A stretch of 26,496 nucleotides of DNA from a virus: the IMG/VR virus record IMGVR_UViG_3300028920_000242, positions 1-26,496 of that record; one strand, given 5' to 3'. Positions 1 through 7,212 of this stretch are shown in pieces; within the stretch, counting starts at the first letter, position 1; each line of letters opens with the position of its first letter. Below the pieces are notes generated by a model. The model was not told the DNA's origin. It did not search any database and worked only from the letters and a program-made list of their open reading frames with translations. The position numbers were made by a program, and so were the translations under genes.

Positions 1-149
1 CGCGTCTCCAGGAACTGGGCGTAGTCGGGCGGGATCCCGATCTGCTGCCAGGTCATCCCCTCTTCGAGGATGGCGATGCGGTGGGCGTTGTCGAGCCCCT
101 TGTGCATCCGCTCCCAGCTCGCCCGGAGGTTGTCCCTCGCCTTCTCGTT
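1..149. repeat. Terminal direct repeat, left copy (circular overlap)
   Basis: These bases match 26348-26496 position for position except base 23 (a) versus base 26370 (c). The last 126 positions are identical. The repeat lies wholly inside the portal coding sequence and keeps its frame across the junction, so it most likely marks circularity or circular permutation of the assembled genome rather than a functional terminal repeat. The mismatch changes Tyr to Asp in the portal and suggests strain variation or a sequencing error. Confidence 0.95.
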
Positions 150-809
150 AAGAGCCTCGGGGTGCTGGAGAACGCCGCCGGGGCTGGCCCCGTTGCCAAA
201 GAAGGCCGCGCCGAACTCCTCGGCGGCCCGGCCGAGGCCGATGGCCTCGCGGTGCTGGCGGATCGGTGAAAGGCCCTGGTAGCCGTTCGAGCTGTAGGCC
301 TTGATGTGCAGGACGTCGGCGGGGTCCAGGACGACGCCGGAGCCGCCCTTGCGGTTCTTGACCTCATAGGTCAGGCGGTTGCCCTTCATCGCCGGCTCGA
401 CCAGGTCCGGGGCGAGGGGCCAGAGGTTCAGCGGCCGACCTGCCCCGTCGCGTTCGATCTCGGCGTAGCCGTTGCCCCAGGTCAGGACGTGGCCCTGGAG
501 GACCTGGCGGAAGGTCAGGGCGTCCATGTAGGGGTTCGCCTGCTCGCCCAGCAGCCGCCAGTTGCGATGCGTTCGGGCCCGGTCCTTCCCTCGCTCCATC
601 CGTCGGTAGACGACGAAGGGCAGCGAGGCCACCGACTGGCTGATGATGTTCACGGCGGCCCATACGGGCGAGTACTTCAAACCCGTCTCCGGCGTGACGG
701 ACACGCCCGAGCCGCTCCGCTCGCCGTGGACCCAGTCGATCAGCCACTGCGCGGGGTTGGCCACCCCGCTGCGTCGTTCGCCCTTGCTGAGTAGATCACA
801 GATCGCCAT
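1..809 (-). CDS. Portal protein (HK97 family), N-terminal 269 residues; gene continues at 26349
   Basis: The portal forms the dodecameric ring at the head vertex through which DNA is packaged and ejected. The ATG at 809-807 begins MAICDLLSKGERR and the frame stays open to base 1. Family hallmarks visible here are the segment SPVWAAVNIISQSVASLPF near residues 47-65, an aromatic patch GNGYAEIERDG around residue 113, and a helical region ending in NLRASWERMHKG. The gene starts 4 nt after the stop of a small membrane-protein gene and lies downstream of the large terminase, the usual order in HK97-like phages. Joined to 25474-26349 it gives a protein of about 560 residues, longer than typical HK97-family portals. 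The frame leaves the window at base 1 only because the circle was opened here. Confidence 0.93.
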   Translation of the reverse strand, partial: MAICDLLSKGERRSGVANPAQWLIDWVHGERSGSGVSVTPETGLKYSPVWAAVNIISQSVASLPFVVYRRMERGKDRARTHRNWRLLGEQANPYMDALTFRQVLQGHVLTWGNGYAEIERDGAGRPLNLWPLAPDLVEPAMKGNRLTYEVKNRKGGSGVVLDPADVLHIKAYSSNGYQGLSPIRQHREAIGLGRAAEEFGAAFFGNGASPGGVLQHPEALNEKARDNLRASWERMHKGLDNAHRIAILEEGMTWQQIGIPPDYAQFLET

Positions 810-813
810 TGCG

Positions 814-987
814 TTACCCGTTGGTCGCCAGGATGGCGTCGAGGTAGAGGCCCGCCCCGGCGGCGGTCAGCCCCACCGGCCAGCCGAGCCAGAAACCCAG
901 CCCCACGGCCAGTGCGGCCAGGCCGATCAACTGGATTAGGCCGGCTGCGCGGCGGGGATCGATGCCTGCTGCCACAAATCGCTCCAT
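814..987 (-). CDS. Small two-helix membrane protein ahead of portal
   Basis: A 57-residue protein starting MERFVAAGIDPRR, with two adjacent hydrophobic stretches (about residues 15-34 and 36-50) broken by the WPVG turn. It overlaps the 3' end of the nucleotidyltransferase/kinase fusion by about 50 nt and ends 4 nt before the portal start, so it looks translationally coupled to both. Very small hydrophobic genes next to portal genes occur in other siphophages, usually without a known role. The size and helix hairpin would also suit a holin-like function. The function is not known from sequence; the gene call rests on composition, fit between neighbours and tight spacing. Confidence 0.65.
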   Translation of the reverse strand: MERFVAAGIDPRRAAGLIQLIGLAALAVGLGFWLGWPVGLTAAGAGLYLDAILATNG

Positions 988-2069
988 CGCTCGTAGGGCT
1001 CGATCGCCACGGCCTCGGGCGAGCTGGCCACGAATTCGTCCCGGTCCTCGGGGTGGGCGAACAGGTAGAGGCCGTAGCCGCCCCAGCCCGCGCCGCAGTA
1101 CTTGCAGGCGAGCTCGCGTATGCTTGGTCGCAACGGGTCCATGCCCTCGGCGATCTGCGCCCGGTGCGAGAGGACGACGGCCTGGCTCAGCCGCTTCAGG
1201 TCTTCCCGGATCACCGCCTCGCGGGCGACGTCGCCCGCCCGGCGGATGGTGCCGTAGTCCCGATCGCGGCGCGTGAGGCCCGCGGTGACGTGTCGCTGCC
1301 CCGTCCACTCGATCGCCATGAGCCCCCGCAGCCAGCTCCCGGGCGTCTTGGTTTCCAGAGAGGGCATCAGCCCGGACCGCCAGACGCACAGGCCGGTTTC
1401 GCGGATCACCGCGGCGTCTTGCCAGCCGACGCCCTGCTCGATCTCGGCGTGGATTCCGTTGATGCCGTCTCGCATCGCGGCGGCGGCCGAGCCGCCGAGG
1501 CCCGACCCGTGCGGCCAGGCTCGCTCGTCGATGCCCGGGCGAACGGCGCAGTTCACCACGAAGGCGCCGCACTGGGCGAGGTCGGGGACGTCCAGCCAGC
1601 CGCCGGCGAAGTCCACCCGCATCGGGATCGTCACCCAGCCCCGGATACGGCGGCGGATCTCTGACACGGAGATCTTCGGATACTCCAGACCCTTCGGTAG
1701 GACGACGTAGCGGGCGCCGAACTCCGCACAGAGGTCCCGCTTCGCCTGGGCGTAACGGTCGTCCTCCGTGACGGCGAGGATGTCCGGGCGACGCGCCTTG
1801 AAGGCCTCGGCGAAGTCCAGGCCGGGCTCCGTCGGATGGCAGCTTGAGATCACCACCTCGTCGACGCAATCGAGGGCGGCCAGGACGTGGGCCTTGTGCT
1901 CGGCGGGCATGGCCGGCGGGCGGCCCTTGTGGCGCATCAGGGCCTCGTCGGAGGCCACCGACACCGTCAGCCAGTCGCCCAGGCTCTTCGCCTGGCGAAG
2001 GAAGTGCACGTGCCCGCCGTGCAGGACGTCGAAGCAGCCGCTCACAAAAACCTTGCTCACCTTGCTCAT
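936..2069 (-). CDS. Bifunctional sugar nucleotidyltransferase / GHMP sugar kinase fusion
   Basis: A 377-residue fusion. Residues 5-142 form a cytidylyltransferase-like domain: FDVLHGGH (13-20) holds the HxGH nucleotide-binding motif, and ISVSEIRRRI (133-142) is the C-terminal phosphate-binding motif, as in HldE/RfaE C-terminal and glycerol-3-phosphate cytidylyltransferases. From about residue 148 a GHMP kinase follows: RVDFAGGWLDVP (151-162) as in fucokinase and HddA, the ATP loop HGSGLGGSAAAA (187-198), and motif 3 CGAGWGGYGLYLF (325-337). Together they could phosphorylate a sugar and activate it as a nucleotide sugar in the cytoplasm; the sugar cannot be read from sequence. About 25 residues separate GHMP motifs 1 and 2, where cellular relatives have many more, so the kinase lobe is compacted. 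The start overlaps the terminase stop (TGATG), indicating coupled translation. This is a highly unusual cargo inside a packaging module. Confidence 0.88.
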   Translation of the reverse strand: MSKVSKVFVSGCFDVLHGGHVHFLRQAKSLGDWLTVSVASDEALMRHKGRPPAMPAEHKAHVLAALDCVDEVVISSCHPTEPGLDFAEAFKARRPDILAVTEDDRYAQAKRDLCAEFGARYVVLPKGLEYPKISVSEIRRRIRGWVTIPMRVDFAGGWLDVPDLAQCGAFVVNCAVRPGIDERAWPHGSGLGGSAAAAMRDGINGIHAEIEQGVGWQDAAVIRETGLCVWRSGLMPSLETKTPGSWLRGLMAIEWTGQRHVTAGLTRRDRDYGTIRRAGDVAREAVIREDLKRLSQAVVLSHRAQIAEGMDPLRPSIRELACKYCGAGWGGYGLYLFAHPEDRDEFVASSPEAVAIEPYERWSDLWQQASIPAAQPA

Positions 2070-3796
2070 CAGAGGGACATCAGCCCGCGATCTTCGTAGA
2101 CGCTCTTGCGGATCTCCGGCTGAACGATGGCCCGGCCGATGGCCATCACGAGGGCAACGATCCCGTCGATCCTTTCAGCACTGCGCTTCTTACTTGGTTT
2201 GATGTTCTCCGCACTGTCCAGCTCGACGGTCACGTTGGCGGCTTGCCAGCGGAGCATCGGGTTGCCGCCGTGGGCGAGCTGGCCGCCGACGACGAGCTTT
2301 TCGAGCGCCTTGGTCGGCGCCGACATGGACGCGAAGCCCTGGCCGAACGGCACGATCGTCAGCCCCTCGGCGGCGAGCAGTTGCTGCAGGTGCTCGCTGT
2401 TCCAACGGTCGACGGCGATCTCGCGGATGGCGTACCGCTGGGCGATCTGGCAGACGTCGGCCCGGATGCGGTCGTAATCGACGACGTTCCCGGGGGTCAG
2501 CGTCACCAGCCCTTGCCGCGACCAGGTCATGTAGGGGACGCGGTCGCGGCGTTCCCGCAGCGGGGCGTTGTCGGCGGGGACCCAATGCCAGGCCAGCACG
2601 GCATTGGTCTTCGGGAAGTACAAATCGAAGGCCGACAGGTCCCGCGTGCTGGACAGGTCCAGCCCGCCGAAGCATTCCTGTCCGACGAGCTCGTCGGGGT
2701 CGACGTCGCCCTCGCAGGCGTCCCACCGTTCCAGCGGCAGCCAGCGGGTCTCCTGCTGGGTCTTCACGTTCAAGTGGAGCCGCCGGAAGGTGTTTTCTCG
2801 TGCCGGCACCTCGCGGGCCTTTTGGCATTCTGCCGCGAGATGTTCCTTCGAGACGGACACGCCGAGGTTGGGGTTCGCCATCCGCCAGGCCTTCGGCTTC
2901 GTCCAATCGTCGTCGACGTCGACGCTGTAGATCACCGGCAGGAAGCTGGCATCCTCGATCACCCCATCCCGCACACGTTCGGCGTAGGCGAGGACCTCGT
3001 TGCAGATGGACTCTCGCTCGTGGTCGGCGGTGGTGATGTACAGGACGAGCGGCTGCGCCCGGGCGCCGGTGGAGGTCGTCAGCGTATCGACCAGCTCGCG
3101 GTCCTTCTGGACGTGCAGCTCGTCGATGACGACCAGATGGCTGTTGTAGCCGTGCTTGGTCCCGGCCTCGGCCGAGATCGACCGATAGGAGCTGTTCGTA
3201 TCGGTGAAGACGACGCTGTGCTGGAAGATCTCCGCTCGCCGCGTCAGCTCGGCGTCCTGGCGGATCATCTGCTTGACGATCTCGCGGACGATCGACGCCT
3301 GGTCGCGGTCGCCGGCGGCGGAGTAGATCTCGGCGCCCGGCTCGCCGTCGCAGAAACCGACCAGGCAGACGATCCCGGCGGCGAGGGTCGTCTTGCCGTT
3401 TTTGCGGGGCACGTAGACGAGGCATTCGCGGTAGCGACGGAGCCCGTCGGGCCGTTTCCAGCCGAACAGGTTGCCGACGATCGCCTGCTGCCAGCGTTCG
3501 AGCTTGAGCGGCTGGCCGGCCTGTCGGCCCTTGACGTGGGTCAGGCACTCGTTGAAGAAGTCCACGGCTCGCCGTGCGGCGTCCGGATCCCAGTGGCAAT
3601 CTCCCGCGGTGGCCCAGGGATCGTAGCCTGGGATCTTCGTGCGGCAGATGGTTCGCAGTGACGTCGGCGCCTTTTGGCGTTTCGTCGCCCGTTTCGTCCG
3701 CCTTGCCGGCCGCGACGCGGCCCGCTTGGGCTTAGCCGGAGCCTTTGCCGAAGAACCTCGTCTTGGTGTCCGTGTCGTCTTCTGCGGCGTCGGCAT
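2069..3796 (-). CDS. terL: Terminase large subunit (HK97-like ATPase-nuclease)
   Basis: This is the DNA-packaging motor, which hydrolyses ATP to pump DNA through the portal and cuts concatemers. Of 575 residues, the first ~45 are a Lys/Arg/Ala/Pro-rich tail. The ATPase has Walker A VPRKNGKTT (129-137) and Walker B LVVIDE (221-226). The C-terminal nuclease starts with GGLDLSSTRD (377-386), whose Asp residues would bind metal, and closes with RIDGIVALVMAIGRA near residues 545-560. The ATG at 3796 overlaps the small terminase gene by 65 nt. No other ATG occurs before the conserved part, so the basic tail is probably real, though the start has only a weak ribosome-binding site. The stop shares a base with the fusion gene start at 2069. 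Confidence 0.95.
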   Translation of the reverse strand: MPTPQKTTRTPRRGSSAKAPAKPKRAASRPARRTKRATKRQKAPTSLRTICRTKIPGYDPWATAGDCHWDPDAARRAVDFFNECLTHVKGRQAGQPLKLERWQQAIVGNLFGWKRPDGLRRYRECLVYVPRKNGKTTLAAGIVCLVGFCDGEPGAEIYSAAGDRDQASIVREIVKQMIRQDAELTRRAEIFQHSVVFTDTNSSYRSISAEAGTKHGYNSHLVVIDELHVQKDRELVDTLTTSTGARAQPLVLYITTADHERESICNEVLAYAERVRDGVIEDASFLPVIYSVDVDDDWTKPKAWRMANPNLGVSVSKEHLAAECQKAREVPARENTFRRLHLNVKTQQETRWLPLERWDACEGDVDPDELVGQECFGGLDLSSTRDLSAFDLYFPKTNAVLAWHWVPADNAPLRERRDRVPYMTWSRQGLVTLTPGNVVDYDRIRADVCQIAQRYAIREIAVDRWNSEHLQQLLAAEGLTIVPFGQGFASMSAPTKALEKLVVGGQLAHGGNPMLRWQAANVTVELDSAENIKPSKKRSAERIDGIVALVMAIGRAIVQPEIRKSVYEDRGLMSL

Positions 3797-4196
3797 GGAG
3801 TCCCACGCGATCGGCCGGGCTCAGCCCGAGCTTCGCCCCGGTCCGCAGCATGGCCTGGAGGGCTTGTTCGGCGGTGATCTCGACTCGCCTCCGCTCGGCC
3901 GAGCCCCGGGGCATGCCCTTGCCGCCCCTTCTCAGGACCGACAGAGCCCCGAGCCAGTCGCTGTAGGCCTGGCAGTACCCTGCGATGACCCCCTCATCGG
4001 CCAGCGTCAGCACGCCCATGGCCTCGAGGACCGGCAGGAGCCGATCCCAGGTCCGCTTTGCCCGGGCATCGAGTCCTCGGGGCTGCTGGGGTCGACCCGG
4101 CGGGGCCTTCGGTTCGCCCTTCCGTTTCTTCGCTCTCCAGGATCCCCGGAGCTTCAGGATCGGCGTCGGCGTCGGTTGTGGACCTCGTTTCCCCAT
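3732..4196 (-). CDS. terS: Terminase small subunit (P27 family)
   Basis: A 154-residue protein beginning MGKRGPQPTPTPILKLRGSW, the RGPxPxPT...LRG signature of P27-type small terminases, which recognise the packaging site and recruit the large subunit. The middle (about 50-110) is helical and ends with the common 'E..LG..P..R' segment (KLGLSPADRVGL). It sits between the HNH nuclease (stop 69 nt upstream of its start) and the large terminase, whose start overlaps its 3' end by 65 nt. The order HNH - TerS - TerL - portal is typical of HNH-dependent cos or headful packaging systems. Confidence 0.92.
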   Translation of the reverse strand: MGKRGPQPTPTPILKLRGSWRAKKRKGEPKAPPGRPQQPRGLDARAKRTWDRLLPVLEAMGVLTLADEGVIAGYCQAYSDWLGALSVLRRGGKGMPRGSAERRRVEITAEQALQAMLRTGAKLGLSPADRVGLHADAAEDDTDTKTRFFGKGSG

Positions 4197-4264
4197 CGTC
4201 TGGTCGCCCCAGCTATCTCGTGCCCGGAAACCCGTGCAAAAAAACGCGCGTTTGCCACCCCGGT

Positions 4265-4639
4265 CTACAGCGGGCGATTTTCAGCTATTTTGACCCCTAT
4301 CCCCCGCTCGGCCATCGTCTTGCGGCTGTGGCATCGATGGCAGAGGGCTTGGAGGTTGCTCTCGTCGTTACTGCCGCCTCGGGCAAGCGGTACGATGTGA
4401 TCTACGTCGGTTGCCGCTTCAACGATCCCCTGGCTCTCGCATTCGACACAGAGAGGATGTCGCCGCAGGAACCACGTCCGGAGGCGGCGCCAGTCCCGAT
4501 CGTAGCCTCGCCGAGCGGAGCTCAGTCGTCCCTCGTCCTCGGTCTTCGCTACGACCACGGCGTGGCGCGGGCAGTACGGTCCATCGCACAGCTCGCCACA
4601 GCCCGGCCAGCGACACGGTGTCCTCAATGCGGTTGGCAT
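4265..4639 (-). CDS. HNH endonuclease of the packaging module
   Basis: A 124-residue protein. An N-terminal Cys cluster (C9, C14, C18, C23) is followed by a classic HNH fold: PLCVEC (62-67) and CHRCH (100-104) supply the zinc-binding Cys pairs, and the catalytic DVDHIVPLARGG segment (78-89), with Asn95 in NDESNLQALC, gives the beta-beta-alpha metal site. In HK97-like phages an HNH protein encoded just upstream of the terminase genes stimulates terminase cleavage. Its start shares a base with the stop of the upstream structural gene (TGATG at 4641-4637), so the two are probably coupled. Confidence 0.92.
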   Translation of the reverse strand: MPTALRTPCRWPGCGELCDGPYCPRHAVVVAKTEDEGRLSSARRGYDRDWRRLRTWFLRRHPLCVECESQGIVEAATDVDHIVPLARGGSNDESNLQALCHRCHSRKTMAERGIGVKIAENRPL

Positions 4640-5481
4640 CAGGCCGGGTTGCCCGTCTGGCCCTTATGTACGGTCAGCGTGCCGACGGCCAGCTTATGGT
4701 GCCGGCTGTTGGCGTCGGTCACGTCGAACTCGTACCGGTAATGCTCCGTGTCCCTCGGCGGGTGCATGTTCAGGGCGGCTGTCTCCGTGTCGGTGAGCTC
4801 CACCTTGAGCGTCACGGTCGTGCCGTCCTGGCTCACGCTGCCGGCCTTCTTGAAATCGGCCGCCACCGTCGTGCCGCCCTCGAAGGCCGGTTGGTTCAGG
4901 AGCCGGAAGACACACGTCGCGGCGGCCAGGCTGGGGCCCGTGTAGTCGGTGATCGTCTCGGTCAGGGCCAGGCCATCGGCGTCGGCGTAGTCGCCTCCGG
5001 CGTAGATCTCGAATTCGCCCTCCTCGGCCACGGGTGCGCTGTAGGTCACGCTGATCGATCCGATCTGAGACACCTTCGTGAGGATCGTCGCGCGGTCGGT
5101 CGTGCTGCCGCCCCACTGGCTGACGTCCACCTGCAGCTTGTCGCTGCCATACAGGGAATCAAAGACGTTCGCCGGCAGCACGACGAAGTCCTTCCACACC
5201 GGCAGACAGACGTCCTCATCCGCAACGAACACCGTCAGCCGCCCCGTGGTCTCCGTGTCCGTGGTGGAGAGGCCGAGCGTGTACATGCCGCCGGCCTTGT
5301 GCGTCCATCCGTTACCGGAGATGTCGACGAACGTGGTGCCATCGTGCTTCATCAGCTCGGCAGAATCGGCCGCGCCGAGGGTCACCCCCGTCTCGCCGGT
5401 GACGCCGTCGGACTTGTCCACGAAGGTCCCGACCAGGACGGTGGCCGTCGTGCTTTGTCTCAGGGGCTGGCTCACGCGCAC
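4639..5481 (-). CDS. Virion structural protein, BppU-like beta-rich
   Basis: A 280-residue protein of two beta-rich halves. The first half (1-115) has the pattern VGTFVDKSDGVTGETGVTL ... LSTTDTETTGRLTVFVAD ... PVWKDFVVLPANVFDSL, familiar from tail or baseplate proteins such as BppU-type N-terminal domains and many metagenomic phages. The second half, after a short LQVDVSQWGG linker, has FEIYAGGDYADADG and a closing HYRYEFDVTD ... LAVGTLTVHKG, which suggests an immunoglobulin-like sandwich. It probably forms part of an adsorption structure with the adjacent lectin-like protein. The start overlaps the lectin gene's end by 10 nt. The family is recognised only by pattern and the receptor is unknown. 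Confidence 0.7.
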   Translation of the reverse strand: MRVSQPLRQSTTATVLVGTFVDKSDGVTGETGVTLGAADSAELMKHDGTTFVDISGNGWTHKAGGMYTLGLSTTDTETTGRLTVFVADEDVCLPVWKDFVVLPANVFDSLYGSDKLQVDVSQWGGSTTDRATILTKVSQIGSISVTYSAPVAEEGEFEIYAGGDYADADGLALTETITDYTGPSLAAATCVFRLLNQPAFEGGTTVAADFKKAGSVSQDGTTVTLKVELTDTETAALNMHPPRDTEHYRYEFDVTDANSRHHKLAVGTLTVHKGQTGNPA

Positions 5482-6170
5482 CTCAGTTGGGTGTAGTGGT
5501 GCATGAAGACGGGAATGCTCGTCGGCATCGGCACGTCGGCCAACACATCACCCATCATGATGTAGTCCAGATACATCGTCGCATAGAAGGCGTCCGGGTT
5601 GGAGAACCCGGCCCAGAGCGCGTTGAGCGACATGGCGCTTCCGCCGTGCCCCGAATCCACCGCCTGACAGACCTGCGCCCCGTCCATGTAGACCGTCGCC
5701 GTAGCGGCCGATGCGCCTGCGACGTAGGTGATCTGGACCCAATACCAGGTGTCTATGGCAATCGGCGTGGACGACCACGAGAACCCCGTCCAACTCCCGT
5801 CGTCGCCCCTGCATCGGACGCCAAATTGAAGGTCGCTGCCGCTCTTGCGGATGTCAACGTGAACGCGCCCCGATGTCCCCTGGAGCATGTAGAACGCCCG
5901 CACATCCTCGCCATCGTCCCAGCCGATCCCTCCGTCGAGCCGGAACCACATCCCGACGGCCATCGTGTTTGTGAAGCTGTAGTCCGTCTGCTTGGCGTAG
6001 GCGTCGTCGTCGCTCGATCCGGCCACATCGCAGGCGAGATAGTACGTCCCCTCGATGCGCACCCCGACCGCAGACCCAACGGCCACAGAGCCGCCGTTGT
6101 TGGCAACTTGTGACGACCAGCCATCGGGCCAGGAACCCGTCTCGTGGTCTATGGTCGCGCGGAGCGCCAT
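5472..6170 (-). CDS. LamG/concanavalin A-like lectin protein, probable receptor-binding component
   Basis: A 232-residue protein with a single jelly-roll lectin fold pattern: FTNTMAVGMWFRLDGG, then FYMLQGTSGRVHVDIRKSG, DTWYWVQITYVAGAS and TATVYMDGAQVCQ, ending with a beta strand MYLDYIMMGD. This is the usual LamG/laminin G order (a 'W.H..V.Y.....ATVYVDG' core followed by 'LDDI..G'). There is no signal peptide. In phages such domains often sit in fibres or tips that bind glycans. A good ribosome-binding site (GGGAGG, 6 nt from the ATG) supports the start, which lies 22 nt inside the PEP-CTERM gene end. It could also be a carbohydrate-binding capsid ornament. Confidence 0.75.
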   Translation of the reverse strand: MALRATIDHETGSWPDGWSSQVANNGGSVAVGSAVGVRIEGTYYLACDVAGSSDDDAYAKQTDYSFTNTMAVGMWFRLDGGIGWDDGEDVRAFYMLQGTSGRVHVDIRKSGSDLQFGVRCRGDDGSWTGFSWSSTPIAIDTWYWVQITYVAGASAATATVYMDGAQVCQAVDSGHGGSAMSLNALWAGFSNPDAFYATMYLDYIMMGDVLADVPMPTSIPVFMHHYTQLRCA

Positions 6171-6811
6171 CTAGGCCTCCCCAAGAACACCAACCCGCCC
6201 AGCAGCAGCATCGCCGTCGCCGGTTCGGGAATCGGGCGGGGGTCGGTGTCGTACAGCCAGTAGTTGCCCACGTCGGCCTCGATTTCGGCTTCGGCCGGGG
6301 AATGAAAGAGCTTGGCGTCCTCGCCACGAACCATCAGGCCATGCAGCCAGTAAATTCCCGCCGGGACAACGCCTTCGTAATAGATGTTGTCGTCGTTGGA
6401 GTTATCCTCGGGCGTGGGGTCGGCCTCAACATGAGGCGCCCAGGTCAGATCGGCATAGAGAACGTGCCCGCAGACGTACTTCGTCCCGCCGATCCACTGC
6501 ACCATCTCCGGGCCACGATCTGCCCACGGGTTCAGGTCGGCGTAGCCGAAGACGTTTACCGGGTTGTCGCCCGTCCACGTCGGTTTGAAGCGGATGCCGG
6601 TGAGGTCCGTAGCGCCACGGCGGTTGTCGATGACGCCCAGCATGGCGACGTACTTGACCCCGTTCGGGTCGCGGAGGGTGTTGCCGTCGCGGTCCAGTTC
6701 GGCGGCGTCGATGTAGTCGTTCTCCCGTCCGGCCGGCAGAGTCGCCGCCAAGCTGCTCGCCGTCACCGCAAGCAGCACCAGCCCCGTCAGCCCTTTGATG
6801 CTCGTTCTCAT
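6149..6811 (-). CDS. PEP-CTERM secreted protein, phage-encoded exosortase substrate
   Basis: A 220-residue protein with an N-terminal signal peptide (charged MRTSIKG, hydrophobic LTGLVLLAVTASSLA, likely cleavage after SLAA). The C-terminal sorting tail is textbook: PIPEPATAMLLLGGLVFLG followed by an Arg cluster (RPRWRSARP), which is PEP box, transmembrane helix, basic end. Cellular exosortases recognise such tails, cut near the PEP box and release or anchor the protein at the envelope, usually in bacteria that make exopolysaccharide. The middle domain (about 30-190) is not recognised; it is acidic and rich in Asp, Tyr and Trp. The ribosome-binding site AAAGGAG lies 7 nt before the ATG. It is the first gene of the late operon, next to the lectin gene. 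No exosortase gene is present, so a host enzyme would be needed. Confidence 0.85.
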   Translation of the reverse strand: MRTSIKGLTGLVLLAVTASSLAATLPAGRENDYIDAAELDRDGNTLRDPNGVKYVAMLGVIDNRRGATDLTGIRFKPTWTGDNPVNVFGYADLNPWADRGPEMVQWIGGTKYVCGHVLYADLTWAPHVEADPTPEDNSNDDNIYYEGVVPAGIYWLHGLMVRGEDAKLFHSPAEAEIEADVGNYWLYDTDPRPIPEPATAMLLLGGLVFLGRPRWRSARP

Positions 6812-6847
6812 GGTCGTCTCCTTTCGAGAGTGGCGTTCACCATCGAG

Positions 6848-6856
6848 ATTGTACCA
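6848..6856 (-). promoter_or_regulatory. Possible extended -10 promoter for the late operon
   Basis: On the minus strand TGGTACAAT (TGn extended -10, with TACAAT one base from consensus) lies about 37 nt before the ATG of the PEP-CTERM gene, in a gap of 69 nt after the sigma-like gene. No convincing -35 box is seen, which fits an extended -10 or activator-dependent late promoter. Sequence match only. Confidence 0.4.
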
Positions 6857-6880
6857 CGAGCGCCAAGGGTCGGGGCGGTT

Positions 6881-7171
6881 TCAGACCTGGCCGATGATCT
6901 GGTCGGGTCCGAGGCGGTCCATCTCCAGCGGCGGCATGGCCACGGATGCGGCCTGGGATGCGGGCCTGGCAGGCAGCGGCAGGCCGCTGGCCCGCAGGTT
7001 CGCCCGACCCCGAGCCAGCAGGCCGTTGGCCGAAGACGGGCAGATGCCCATCCGCGAGGCGATCTCCCGCTGGGACAGCCCATCGTGATGATGCCATGCC
7101 AGGGCGATGAGCTGCCTCGCGGTGAGCCGCTTGGCGGCCCCGGAGACGATTCGCAGCCGCAGCCGCGACAT
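6881..7171 (-). CDS. Sigma-70 region 4-like HTH protein, candidate late regulator
   Basis: A 96-residue protein starting MSRLRLRIVSGAA. Residues about 15-65 match the region 4 pattern of sigma-70 factors: LTARQLIALAWHHHDGLSQ, then REIASRMGICPSSANGLLAR with a helix-turn-helix, then RANLRASG. No region 2 is present, so it is more likely a transcription activator or sigma-appropriation factor than a full sigma factor. I chose the ATG at 7171, preceded by AGAGGGG, over the TTG at 7243. The next gene downstream is the first late gene, preceded by an extended -10-like site, so late-operon control is a natural hypothesis. Function is inferred from motif and position. Confidence 0.72.
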   Translation of the reverse strand: MSRLRLRIVSGAAKRLTARQLIALAWHHHDGLSQREIASRMGICPSSANGLLARGRANLRASGLPLPARPASQAASVAMPPLEMDRLGPDQIIGQV

Positions 7172-7212
7172 AGCCCCTCTGTAAGACGGCTCCGTGCGCT
7201 CGCGCCTATGCG

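Noticed and set aside
1844-3661. 605-codon open frame on plus opposite TerL
   Set aside because: Shadow of the minus-strand terminase caused by high GC; no recognisable domains, low-complexity Arg/Asp/Val composition.
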